Source: Nitrososphaerales archaeon (GTDB taxonomy: Archaea > Thermoproteota > Nitrososphaeria > Nitrososphaerales > UBA183). From it: a stretch of 6,236 bases of DNA. The position numbers and the translations under genes were made by a program. The stretch is taken from the NCBI GenBank assembly GCA_030045755.1, contig JASIEW010000064.1, positions 1 through 6,236 on the forward strand. Direction: 5' to 3'. The first letter of the stretch is position 1. Every line of letters begins with the position of its first letter. Shown piece by piece: positions 1 to 5,727 of this stretch. Below the pieces are notes generated by a model. That model made no database searches and was not told the origin of the DNA. It was given only the letters and a program-made list of their open reading frames with translations.

Positions 1-74
1 AGGGATATGACCACGGCATACGCGATTGCCACGTCGATGAACGTTTCAACTTCCGCCGACTGTCGACACCCCAA
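1..74 (-). CDS. Possible third pilin-like protein, 5' part only
   Basis: Reading leftward from a TTG at 74-72, the frame is open to the window edge and encodes a start resembling LGCRQSAEVETFIDVAIAYA followed by VVIS. This is a short polar segment with acidic residues and then a hydrophobic helix, the same plan as the neighbouring pilin-like gene that starts at 791. It would overlap the end of the 46-429 gene by 29 bases. No Shine-Dalgarno site is visible. An alternative start is the TTG that overlaps the neighbour's stop (TTGA), but that frame gives a polar, tryptophan-rich peptide with no obvious family character. Only about 24 codons are visible, so both existence and start are uncertain. 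If real, it is the third gene of the minus-strand operon. Confidence 0.3.
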   Translation of the reverse strand, partial: MGCRQSAEVETFIDVAIAYAVVIS

Positions 75-429
75 CGGTTCCGTTCACGAGGGTGAGCAGA
101 TACTCCCTCGAAGGATAGAGGACCGCGGTCTCGAGCTTCCATCTGCAAGGAAGGTAGGTGGTCGAGTTGTCCAGGTCATAGCCCACGCTGTGCCCTGACA
201 TCATCACGGAGAATTTGCTACCTGACTGTGCGAAGGTCAAGTAGACAGAGTCTCCCGGGCGGAGAGCGTCAATCAACACGCGGATGCCGTCGACAGTCGA
301 AGCGGCCGCGTAGTCCCGCATATCGCCGAGAGTGCCCAAGGCTGCGGGAGCGAGAAAGGCGGTAAGTGTGAGCATAGCACCGAGGTAGACCCCCCAGGTC
401 ATGATGGAGGATATGGAGGAGGCGGGCAT
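46..429 (-). CDS. Small membrane-anchored extracellular protein, probable minor pilin-like subunit
   Basis: The product is 127 residues long. One hydrophobic segment at about residues 10-33 is followed by a 90-residue polar domain predicted to be mostly beta strand, with a single cysteine (C95) and two N-glycosylation sequons (N88-S-T, N116-G-T). This fits a protein anchored by its N-terminus and exposed outside an archaeal cell. The C-terminal pattern (SGxxV, then TY, a cysteine, an aromatic residue and NxT) resembles that of the upstream gene 432-791, so the two may be distant paralogues. The start lies two bases after the upstream stop with no well-spaced ribosome binding site, suggesting translational coupling; a second ATG at codon 10 is possible. 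No charged leader or Glu+5 is present, so it is not a textbook prepilin. I do not recognise a named family. Confidence 0.6.
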   Translation of the reverse strand: MPASSISSIMTWGVYLGAMLTLTAFLAPAALGTLGDMRDYAAASTVDGIRVLIDALRPGDSVYLTFAQSGSKFSVMMSGHSVGYDLDNSTTYLPCRWKLETAVLYPSREYLLTLVNGTVGVSTVGGS

Positions 430-431
430 CC

Positions 432-791
432 TCAGGAGACCCTAGCCGACAGCGTAGACGAATTGCAGTCGAAGGAGACAGTCTCGAGACCGCCTGGGAT
501 TTGGAGGTCGAAGCTGCACGCGAGCGGATATGTCCTGTTGACGGCCTCGCCGGAAGCGCGCAAGCTCAACATGCCGTCGCTGCATGCTAAAGTCGACTGA
601 GGGAGGGCCAATGTCCCAGACGAACTTCCGTCCTGCGACGCCCGAAGCACCAGCGATGTTATAGCGGAGAACGAACCCTCCACTTCAGCCACCGTCTCGA
701 ATTTCGAGAACGTTTCATAGGTAGACACAGACGCGGCTGCGAAAAGCGCCGAAACAAGGACGACGAGAGTATACTCTGTGAGTTCAACCAT
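432..791 (-). CDS. Pilin-like extracellular protein with N-terminal Glu-containing helix
   Basis: From the ATG at 791 the product is 119 residues. It begins MVELTEYTLVVLVSALFAA, a hydrophobic helix with one glutamate at position 6, which becomes position 5 if the initiator Met is removed; a glutamate at position 5 is the hallmark of mature type IV pilins. The rest is a polar, strand-rich domain with cysteines C70, C92 and C109 and sequons N85-R-T and N110-S-S, as expected of a glycosylated surface protein. I chose 791 because a promoter element identical in spacing to the one before the divergent ATPase ends 23 bases upstream. The alternative ATG at 815 adds MRKRRLDS, which would look like a short basic prepilin leader, so that start cannot be excluded. 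First gene of the minus-strand operon; the next gene starts two bases after its stop. Confidence 0.65.
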   Translation of the reverse strand: MVELTEYTLVVLVSALFAAASVSTYETFSKFETVAEVEGSFSAITSLVLRASQDGSSSGTLALPQSTLACSDGMLSLRASGEAVNRTYPLACSFDLQIPGGLETVSFDCNSSTLSARVS

Positions 792-813
792 CGAGTCTAG
801 ACGGCGCTTCCTC

Positions 814-827
814 ATTTAACAGGCAAC
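814..827 (-). promoter_or_regulatory. Promoter (BRE/TATA-like) of the minus-strand pilin-like operon
   Basis: On the minus strand this reads GTTGCCTGTTAAAT. The TTAAAT end is an archaeal TATA-like hexamer centred about 26 bp before the ATG at 791, the distance expected for a leaderless transcript. The same 14-mer with two substitutions lies on the plus strand at 886-899, with exactly the same 23-base offset to the ATG at 922. It also overlaps the alternative ATG at 815, which argues against that start. Confidence 0.7.
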
Positions 828-885
828 TCGTGCGGGATTCAGGGTGCTCTCGTGAGGTCGGAGCTTCTCGGCCATCGAGTCCGCT

Positions 886-899
886 GTTGCCTGTTTTAT
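886..899 (+). promoter_or_regulatory. Promoter (BRE/TATA-like) of the pilus/HerA operon
   Basis: This reads GTTGCCTGTTTTAT, with a TTTTAT TATA-like hexamer at 894-899 centred about 25 bp before the ATG at 922. No Shine-Dalgarno site precedes that ATG, which fits leaderless transcription. Twelve of 14 bases match the inverted copy at 814-827. The shared GTTGCCTGTT part is longer than a usual BRE and may also bind a regulator common to both divergent operons. Confidence 0.7.
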
Positions 900-921
900 C
901 GCCCTGCGCACGTCTCTTGAC

Positions 922-2367
922 ATGAAAATCTCGGAGGACGTAGAGGACCTGCTGATACGCATAGTAAGGCGCCGCAGAGAATCCTCTCAACCTTCTCCTC
1001 TTCTGATCGAGCTCTTCGGAGAACCGGGCGGGCCATCAGAGGTAAGTTACGAGTCGTACCCCTTCAGGTACCACGTGTCCGAGAAGCAGGGCTACTACCT
1101 GTACGAAATCTCCTGTGACATCAGCCGCGGAGAGTTGTCCGTGCTCAGGCAGGCCTCGTCAGACGCGGCGGGCGCCTTGGATCCAGACAGCGTCGACCCG
1201 CTCACCTTCGACAACCTGATCAGGGTCCTGACGCAGCTGGCGGCCGCCAGCATCAATGCAGGCAACTCACGGGTCAGGGAGCTGACCGAGGTGGCGGCCT
1301 ATGAGGCGATAGGCCTCTCCAGGATCCTTGCACTGGCCAAGGACCAGAATGTAAGCGAATACTTCGTCGACTCGGAGTCGTCGCCTGTCTACTTGGATCA
1401 CTCGAAGTTCGGAAGGTGCGAGACGGGCATCTTCCTGACGGACCGCGAAAGACACGCCCTTGAGACTCACCTGGACACCTTCAGGGGGTACACTCCCGAC
1501 TATCTGACTCCGTCGCTCAAGAACGACCTCGAGATATCCGGTGCGAGGCTAAGAGTGTCTCTCGACCTCGAGCCGCTGTCAGTCAACAGGTTCGCCTTGG
1601 ATGTCAGGAGGCTTGACGTCTCTTCGCTCTCCATGGGGGAACTGATCAACATGGGGGTGATCTCCCTCGAGGCTGCATCCATCCTGACCGGTTGGCTCGA
1701 GGTCGGCGGAAACTGCACGATAGTGGGGGAGACGGGGACGGGAAAGACCACCTTGCTCAACGCGCTGGACGAACTGATAGACAGGAGGTTCAGGAGGCTC
1801 TACATCGAAGACGCCGTCGAGACCATTGACATGCTCGGCCGGGGCTACCACCAGATGAAGGTGAAGGTCGACCCGTACGAGAGGGGAAACACCAGCAGGA
1901 CGAAGGAGGCCGAAATAGTGAAGGCGCTCCACCGTTCGCCGGACATCGTGATATTGAGCGAACTGCAGTCCAAGGAGCACAGTTCGGCATTCTTCCAGTC
2001 TCTGGCCGCGGGAGCCAGAGGCATCCAGACGTTCCATGCATCTTCAATCGAGCAGGCAATGAGGAGGTGGATGACCATGCACGCCGTCCCGGAGGAGAGC
2101 CTCTTGGACCTCGGCATGCTCGTGCTCATGTCACGGCCGGACAAGCTCAAGCCGGCGCGTTACGTCCAGAGGGTCTGCTACGTCACTTCGGACTCGGGCC
2201 GCCCTAGGACGAGAGAGATGTTCCTCAGGGACAGGGCGTTCAACCTTGTCAGGGTCATGGACTGGGACAAGCTGGTTCCGCCCGGTGGGGCCAGCTCCAA
2301 GGATTTCGGCGCCCGGGTGGCGAAGACGCTCGAGAAACTCAAGCGTGGAAGTGAGTCACCGGCCTGA
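922..2367 (+). CDS. Type II/IV secretion (FlaI/TadA/VirB11-like) assembly ATPase
   Basis: The 481-residue product is a cytoplasmic hexameric-type ATPase expected to power pilin insertion or extraction at a TadC/FlaJ platform. Residues 1-250 form an N-terminal regulatory region without recognised metal-binding cysteines. The catalytic core has Walker A G269-ETGTGKTT with K275, an acidic box (YIED, residues 294-297, then E300), a Walker B region with P340-D341 and E347 (IVILSE), and a His box TFHAS with H372. The glycine and arginine of the usual GE(I/V)R after Walker B are replaced, giving S346-E347-L-Q349. Length and motif order fit archaeal pilus or archaellum ATPases. The start is the first usable codon after an upstream stop and sits 23 bases from a TATA-like box. 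It is followed by two platform genes and a pilin, which supports a pilus role; the substrate is inferred from context. Confidence 0.92.
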   Translation: MKISEDVEDLLIRIVRRRRESSQPSPLLIELFGEPGGPSEVSYESYPFRYHVSEKQGYYLYEISCDISRGELSVLRQASSDAAGALDPDSVDPLTFDNLIRVLTQLAAASINAGNSRVRELTEVAAYEAIGLSRILALAKDQNVSEYFVDSESSPVYLDHSKFGRCETGIFLTDRERHALETHLDTFRGYTPDYLTPSLKNDLEISGARLRVSLDLEPLSVNRFALDVRRLDVSSLSMGELINMGVISLEAASILTGWLEVGGNCTIVGETGTGKTTLLNALDELIDRRFRRLYIEDAVETIDMLGRGYHQMKVKVDPYERGNTSRTKEAEIVKALHRSPDIVILSELQSKEHSSAFFQSLAAGARGIQTFHASSIEQAMRRWMTMHAVPEESLLDLGMLVLMSRPDKLKPARYVQRVCYVTSDSGRPRTREMFLRDRAFNLVRVMDWDKLVPPGGASSKDFGARVAKTLEKLKRGSESPA

Positions 2368-2417
2368 AGGTCGCTTACCTGGACCACTTCGACGTCGACA
2401 AGAAGAGGCTGTTAGCC

Positions 2418-3065
2418 ATGAGCGCGGCAGTGGCTCTGCTCGTTGTGGTGACGACCTATGTGGCCCTGGGCGAAGTACTGGGCCAAGCCTCTGTGGAGTT
2501 CGAAGCGGTCCTCTTCGCGCTCGTCTTGTATGCAGTCTTCTCTACGCCTCGCCGCGTGTTCGAAAGGCGCCGAATGGCGCAGTCTAAGGAAGCGGTCCTC
2601 CTTTCCGCGGTTGCGACGGTCTCCACTGCGGTAACAGGGTCGCGCTCTAGGACAATGATGTTTCTGAGGGCGAAGGAGCGCGAACTCGCCGACGCGCTGA
2701 AGGTGATGAGGCGATGCATCCTGACAGGAGAAGGCGTCGAGGAAGCGGTCGCGAGGTCGGCGAGCTGTCTGTCGTCCCACTCCGCGGCCGAAGCGTTGAC
2801 CACCGCCGTGCTGATGAGGCCGACTATCCCTCCGGAGGGAGGAGAGGAGGCCCGTGGCCTGGCCAGCTCGGCGCAGCTCTCCCAGGAGACAAAACTCCCG
2901 ATCTTCATGACCGCTTGCTTCTTTTCGCCGATACTGTTGCTTCTCTACTCCGTCCTTGCGCACCTGAGCAGCCCGCAGAGTCTCCTGGAGATAGTCGGTC
3001 TCCAGCTGGTCCTCTTGGACGTCGCCTTCTATCTCTGTTCAGGAGACAGGCGACAACACGTTTGA
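2418..3065 (+). CDS. TadC/FlaJ-like (T2SSF) pilus platform protein, N-terminal half
   Basis: From ATG 2418 the product has 215 residues with predicted membrane segments at about 3-20, 28-43, 160-182 and 187-206 and a cytoplasmic domain between the second and third. This matches the first half of an archaeal FlaJ/TadC platform, which normally has two cytoplasmic domains. The second half follows as a separate overlapping gene. The frame is open upstream to a CTG at 2364 that overlaps the ATPase stop (CTGA); the extra 18 residues, including YLDHFDVDKKRLLA, look like genuine coding sequence and would place a charged segment before the first helix. The true start may therefore be the CTG. The C-terminal tail after the last helix is short and polar (CSGDRRQHV), and a frame change near 3040 would join it to the next gene. 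Family assignment rests on topology and neighbours more than on motifs. Confidence 0.75.
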   Translation: MSAAVALLVVVTTYVALGEVLGQASVEFEAVLFALVLYAVFSTPRRVFERRRMAQSKEAVLLSAVATVSTAVTGSRSRTMMFLRAKERELADALKVMRRCILTGEGVEEAVARSASCLSSHSAAEALTTAVLMRPTIPPEGGEEARGLASSAQLSQETKLPIFMTACFFSPILLLLYSVLAHLSSPQSLLEIVGLQLVLLDVAFYLCSGDRRQHV

Positions 3066-3700
3066 GCGAAGAGGTCGACATGATTTCATCCCTTCGAAGG
3101 GTGATGGAGTCAGCCGGTCAAGGAATGGGGATCGCCGAGGCCATCGTCCGCTCGTTGCGAACTTCAGGGAGCGTAGGGAGAGACGTTGCGAGGCGGGTCC
3201 TGCTGGGCCTCGCAATCGACGTGGCTGTCAGGCCCCTAGTTTCGCGCGACTCCGAAGAGGTCGCAATGCTCGCGGCGCTCATCGGTATGTCAGCCGAAAG
3301 CAGCGCGACACTACTGGGAACGGCGGGCGAGCGGCTGTCCCATACTCTCGAAAACTGGGTAAAGCTAAGGGAGAGCAGGAAGATGGAAGAGCGTGTCCAG
3401 CGCTTCAGGTGCCTCATCGGGTCTTGTGTGGTAGGAGCCGTGTCTGGTATGATCGCGTCGCTAGGTCCGATGCTCGGCTCACTCTACACGTTGACTGCGA
3501 GCCAACCCCAGGGGCCCAACCTGACGCTCTACGCGGGCGCAGCTATGGCGGCGATCAGCTCGGGCATGCTCGCACTATACGTCTCGGAAAGGAGGGCCTA
3601 CGCGAACGTGGCGCTCTCGCTGGCGTCATTCTGCATCGTCTGCGTCTTGATCTCTCCCTTTACGACCTTCACCTTCATGCCTCTGTTGGCGGCTAAATAG
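3062..3700 (+). CDS. TadC/FlaJ-like (T2SSF) pilus platform protein, C-terminal half
   Basis: From the TTG at 3062 the product has 212 residues. Residues 7-115 form a mostly helical cytoplasmic T2SSF-like domain (SLRRVMESAGQGMGIAEAIV near the start, and a long charged helix ending near residue 115). Membrane segments follow at about 117-144, 153-174 and 180-200. This complements the preceding gene: together they give the four helices, second cytoplasmic domain and terminal helices of a full FlaJ/TadC. The TTG overlaps the upstream stop as TTGA, suggesting translational coupling. ATG 3080, with GAGGT four bases before it, is an alternative start that loses six residues. The frame stays open far upstream (to 2714), but that part lies over the preceding gene and reads as an arginine-rich non-protein sequence. 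It probably forms the inner-membrane platform with the product of 2418-3065. Confidence 0.78.
   Translation: MSEEVDMISSLRRVMESAGQGMGIAEAIVRSLRTSGSVGRDVARRVLLGLAIDVAVRPLVSRDSEEVAMLAALIGMSAESSATLLGTAGERLSHTLENWVKLRESRKMEERVQRFRCLIGSCVVGAVSGMIASLGPMLGSLYTLTASQPQGPNLTLYAGAAMAAISSGMLALYVSERRAYANVALSLASFCIVCVLISPFTTFTFMPLLAAK
3694..3699 (+). promoter_or_regulatory. Internal TATA-like box for the pilin gene
   Basis: TAAATA overlaps the stop codon of the platform gene and ends 22 bases before the ATG at 3721, close to the 23-base offset of the two promoters in the divergent region. It lies in GGCTAAATAGCC (3691-3702), whose GGCTA/TAGCC arms are complementary. No Shine-Dalgarno site precedes 3721, so a separate leaderless transcript would allow the pilin to be made in excess of the machine. 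There is no GTTGCCTGTT element here. Confidence 0.5.
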
Positions 3701-3720
3701 CCGAGCCGGCTTCCTGTGCG

Positions 3721-3930
3721 ATGATCAGGAGCAAGTGGTTCCCCCGACACAGGCGCGCAGTGCAGCTGATTGAGGAGGCCTTGCTTCTCTCGGTAGCTCT
3801 TGTAGCTCTGTCCCTCTTGGTTGGAGGAATCGAGTCGATACTGAAGGAGGCGGCCACCTACACGACGAACATCTGGAACTCGATCTCGTCGTCCTTGAGC
3901 GGCATCTTCAGCACCGCCTTCCAATGGTGA
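3721..3930 (+). CDS. Flp-like class III prepilin, likely major pilus subunit
   Basis: The 69-residue product has a basic 14-residue leader (MIRSKWFPRHRRAV) followed by QLIEEALLLSVALVALSLLV. Q15-xxx-E19-xxx-L23 fits the archaeal class III signal peptide pattern QxxxExxxL, with glutamate at +5 if cleavage falls just before Q15 by an archaeal prepilin peptidase. Cleavage after A13 is also possible and would place E19 at +6. The mature form would be about 55 residues: one hydrophobic helix and a short Ser/Thr-rich tail with aromatic residues, the size of bacterial Flp pilins of Tad systems. It sits 20 bases after the platform gene and 8 bases before the HerA-like ATPase gene. No Shine-Dalgarno site is seen; an internal TATA-like box lies at leaderless distance. 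Major-subunit status is inferred from its small size, its own promoter and its place in the operon. Confidence 0.8.
   Translation: MIRSKWFPRHRRAVQLIEEALLLSVALVALSLLVGGIESILKEAATYTTNIWNSISSSLSGIFSTAFQW
3926..3930 (+). promoter_or_regulatory. Ribosome binding site supporting the TTG start at 3939
   Basis: GGTGA matches part of the archaeal anti-Shine-Dalgarno complement (AGGAGGTGAT). It lies 8 bases before the TTG and includes the pilin stop codon, implying coupled translation of the HerA-like ATPase. The frame has a stop just upstream (TGA-GCA-TTG), so TTG 3939 is the first possible start. Confidence 0.6.
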
Positions 3931-3938
3931 AGTGAGCA

Positions 3939-5681
3939 TTGAGCGTCTCGAGGATAGCCTCTCAGGTCGCTTGGATTGTCCATCCGCAGGAGAGCATCCA
4001 GCTTCAGGCACCCGAGGTGATCGACGGCAAATACGTCTGCACCCGCAAGGGGTCGAGGGTGAGGTTCATTGCGACTGTCAGGGTCCTCGTGCCTGACCTC
4101 AACGAAGACGCAAAGACTGACTACTCCGCTGCGATGAAGACTACTCTGCAGCAGCAGAGGGTGAAGGGCCTCTTCGAGGGGCTCAGGAGGGCGGCGGTGC
4201 CCTTCCTTTACACCCTGCTGATGAACCAACGGGGCGAGGATGAGGACAACCCGCTCTTCGAGTATGACTTGGTGGTTGGGACCTGGGCTGACGGAAAGGA
4301 GAGCGACGCTTCAGAGCTGACCGACTTGGTTGAGCAAAGGGTCAGCATCCTCTCGGCGACGCTGAGCGTGGCCTTGCCCAACGCGACCGTCACTAGGCTA
4401 CTCAGGGGGGAGCTTGTTTGGTTCTTCAACACCCTGCTTCTGCCCGGAACCGCGAAGCTGCCTCAGTCAGGCTCTGCCGAGTCTGGTAGCGCCCTCTGTT
4501 CCTTCGAGCAGAAGAGCCCCGTGGTCGGTCAGACTTCGTACTCTCCCGAGTTCTACGTTCCAAACGTCGAGGAGTCAGGCAGCGGTGGGATACTGCTTGG
4601 GCAGGTCGTGTCTACGGGAGGAACGTTGCACGAGTTCAGGTTGAGGTTGGACGACCTGAAGCGGCATGTGACCATTGTAGGCATGACCGGAAGCGGCAAG
4701 TCCACGACCGGACTGGCGATCGTGAGGCAAGCGGCGGAGGAGGGCCTCCCGTTCATGGTGTTCGACTGGCACAACGAGTACGGTGCGGTCGTCCGAGAGG
4801 CAGGCGGGCTCGTACTCGCTCCTGGGCGGGACGACTTCTCCCTGAACCCGGTCGAGGTCGGGCCTGCTGCCGACCCCGCTGAGCACGTCGCGATGGTCTC
4901 AGACATTTTCTCGGACGTTTACCGCTTTACGCATCCACAGGCCTACATGTTCCGAAACGCACTCCAGAAGCGCATGGCCGAGACTGGTCGCGAAGAGGTT
5001 CCTACGCTCTCTGACCTGCTGAGAACCATCGAGGCCTACCCGCTTAGATCGGCTTATGACAACGAGACCAAGGTGGCGCTTCTGAGGCGCTTGGGCCCTC
5101 TGACTCAAGGTCAGGCGGGAAGAGCCCTGGGCGGGAGAGGCGCCGCGAAGCTGGCCGACCTACTGGCGACTCCCGTCTGCGTGGAACTGGGCCAGCTGAG
5201 GGACACCCAGACTCGAGCGGTTTTCACTGAGGTGATGCTCAAGATGATGTACGAGGAAAAGGTCGGAAGAAAGTCCGACCTCGACCACCTTACTGTGATC
5301 GAGGAGGCGAGGAACGTCGTTCCCGCGAGGCGCCCAGAAGACCCTCCAGGCGTGGGGGAGAAGATGATATCTGAGCTCAGGAAGTTCGGCGAAGCGATGA
5401 TGTTCGTCGCTCAGTTTCCGACCCAGGTAGCGTCGGAAGTCGTGAAGAACTCCGGGACCAAGATAGCACACAGAGTGGCCTGGGCGGACGACGTATCGCT
5501 GTTAGGGAACTCGATGGGCATGAACCAGAAACAGAGGGAGCACCTGGCCAAGCTCAGGGTCGGCGAAGCCATCGTCAGCGTGGAGAGGATGCAACGCCCG
5601 ATCCTGATTCAAGTTCACGCCGACCCCACGCCTGGTCTGGCTGACGGGGCCCCAGGTCATCGCTCTTCAGCGCAGGGATAA
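3939..5681 (+). CDS. HerA/VirB4-like (FtsK-HerA superfamily, DUF87) ATPase
   Basis: The 580-residue product has an N-terminal region (1-225) of VirB4-like appearance with no transmembrane helix, then a HerA-type motor. A strand-rich lead-in with the RH of LDDLKRHVTIVG precedes Walker A G248-MTGSGKS with K254. The FDWHNEYG block with D276 and E280 follows, then Walker B LTVIEEARN with E455 and E456. A glutamine-rich sensor-like segment QFPTQV (Q492, Q496) leads into KNSGTKIAHRV, which is characteristic of HerA/VirB4/TraC proteins. Family members are hexameric pumps acting on DNA or on secretion substrates. Chromosomal HerA normally neighbours nurA and the Mre11/Rad50 genes; here it lies in a pilus operon, so a conjugation- or Ced-like role is more likely than resection. 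It starts at TTG with a good ribosome binding site. The substrate is not shown by the sequence. Confidence 0.9.
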   Translation: MSVSRIASQVAWIVHPQESIQLQAPEVIDGKYVCTRKGSRVRFIATVRVLVPDLNEDAKTDYSAAMKTTLQQQRVKGLFEGLRRAAVPFLYTLLMNQRGEDEDNPLFEYDLVVGTWADGKESDASELTDLVEQRVSILSATLSVALPNATVTRLLRGELVWFFNTLLLPGTAKLPQSGSAESGSALCSFEQKSPVVGQTSYSPEFYVPNVEESGSGGILLGQVVSTGGTLHEFRLRLDDLKRHVTIVGMTGSGKSTTGLAIVRQAAEEGLPFMVFDWHNEYGAVVREAGGLVLAPGRDDFSLNPVEVGPAADPAEHVAMVSDIFSDVYRFTHPQAYMFRNALQKRMAETGREEVPTLSDLLRTIEAYPLRSAYDNETKVALLRRLGPLTQGQAGRALGGRGAAKLADLLATPVCVELGQLRDTQTRAVFTEVMLKMMYEEKVGRKSDLDHLTVIEEARNVVPARRPEDPPGVGEKMISELRKFGEAMMFVAQFPTQVASEVVKNSGTKIAHRVAWADDVSLLGNSMGMNQKQREHLAKLRVGEAIVSVERMQRPILIQVHADPTPGLADGAPGHRSSAQG

Positions 5682-5714
5682 TCACTTGTAATTAAGGTTT
5701 AATTACTTGTGATT
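5680..5714. repeat. Paired 14-bp boxes in inverted/direct arrangement, candidate operator
   Basis: Box 1 (5680-5693, AATCACTTGTAATT) and box 2 (5701-5714, AATTACTTGTGATT) differ at two positions and lie 21 bp apart, two helical turns. Each is itself nearly palindromic around a TT centre, and the whole region folds as an imperfect inverted repeat (14-base arms, three-base GGT loop). The block starts within the stop codon of the HerA-like gene and spans the promoter of the next gene. A dimeric regulator binding site is the likely reading; a terminator hairpin for the upstream operon is the alternative. Confidence 0.55.
5698..5705 (+). promoter_or_regulatory. TATA-like box for the substrate-binding protein gene
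   Basis: TTTAATTA is centred 26-27 bp before the TTG at 5728, fitting a leaderless transcript, and stands out as AT-rich in GC-rich surroundings. It lies in the loop and right arm of the paired repeat boxes, so binding to box 2 would block the promoter. Confidence 0.55.
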
Positions 5715-5727
5715 GGTCATACCGGCG

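Noticed and set aside
827..857. CTCGTGCGG and CTCGTGAGG, 22 bp apart between the divergent promoters
   Set aside because: The nine-base similarity is short and GC-rich; chance cannot be excluded, so it is not listed as an operator.
784..990. Minus-strand frame spanning the divergent promoter region
   Set aside because: It runs across both promoters and the start of the ATPase gene and has no protein-like features.
1579..2037. Long minus-strand frame opposite the ATPase core
   Set aside because: It is opposite the Walker A to His box region, is rich in Arg, Pro and His, and is a shadow of GC-rich coding sequence.
2714..3061. N-terminal extension of the second platform gene from ATG 2714
   Set aside because: It lies entirely over the first platform gene in another frame and encodes an arginine- and proline-rich sequence without membrane or family character; translation from 3062 or 3080 fits the domain.
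5713..5727. TTG 5713 as start of the substrate-binding protein
   Set aside because: It is only about 12 bp from the TATA-like box, too close for an archaeal promoter, and it lies inside repeat box 2; TTG 5728 fits better.
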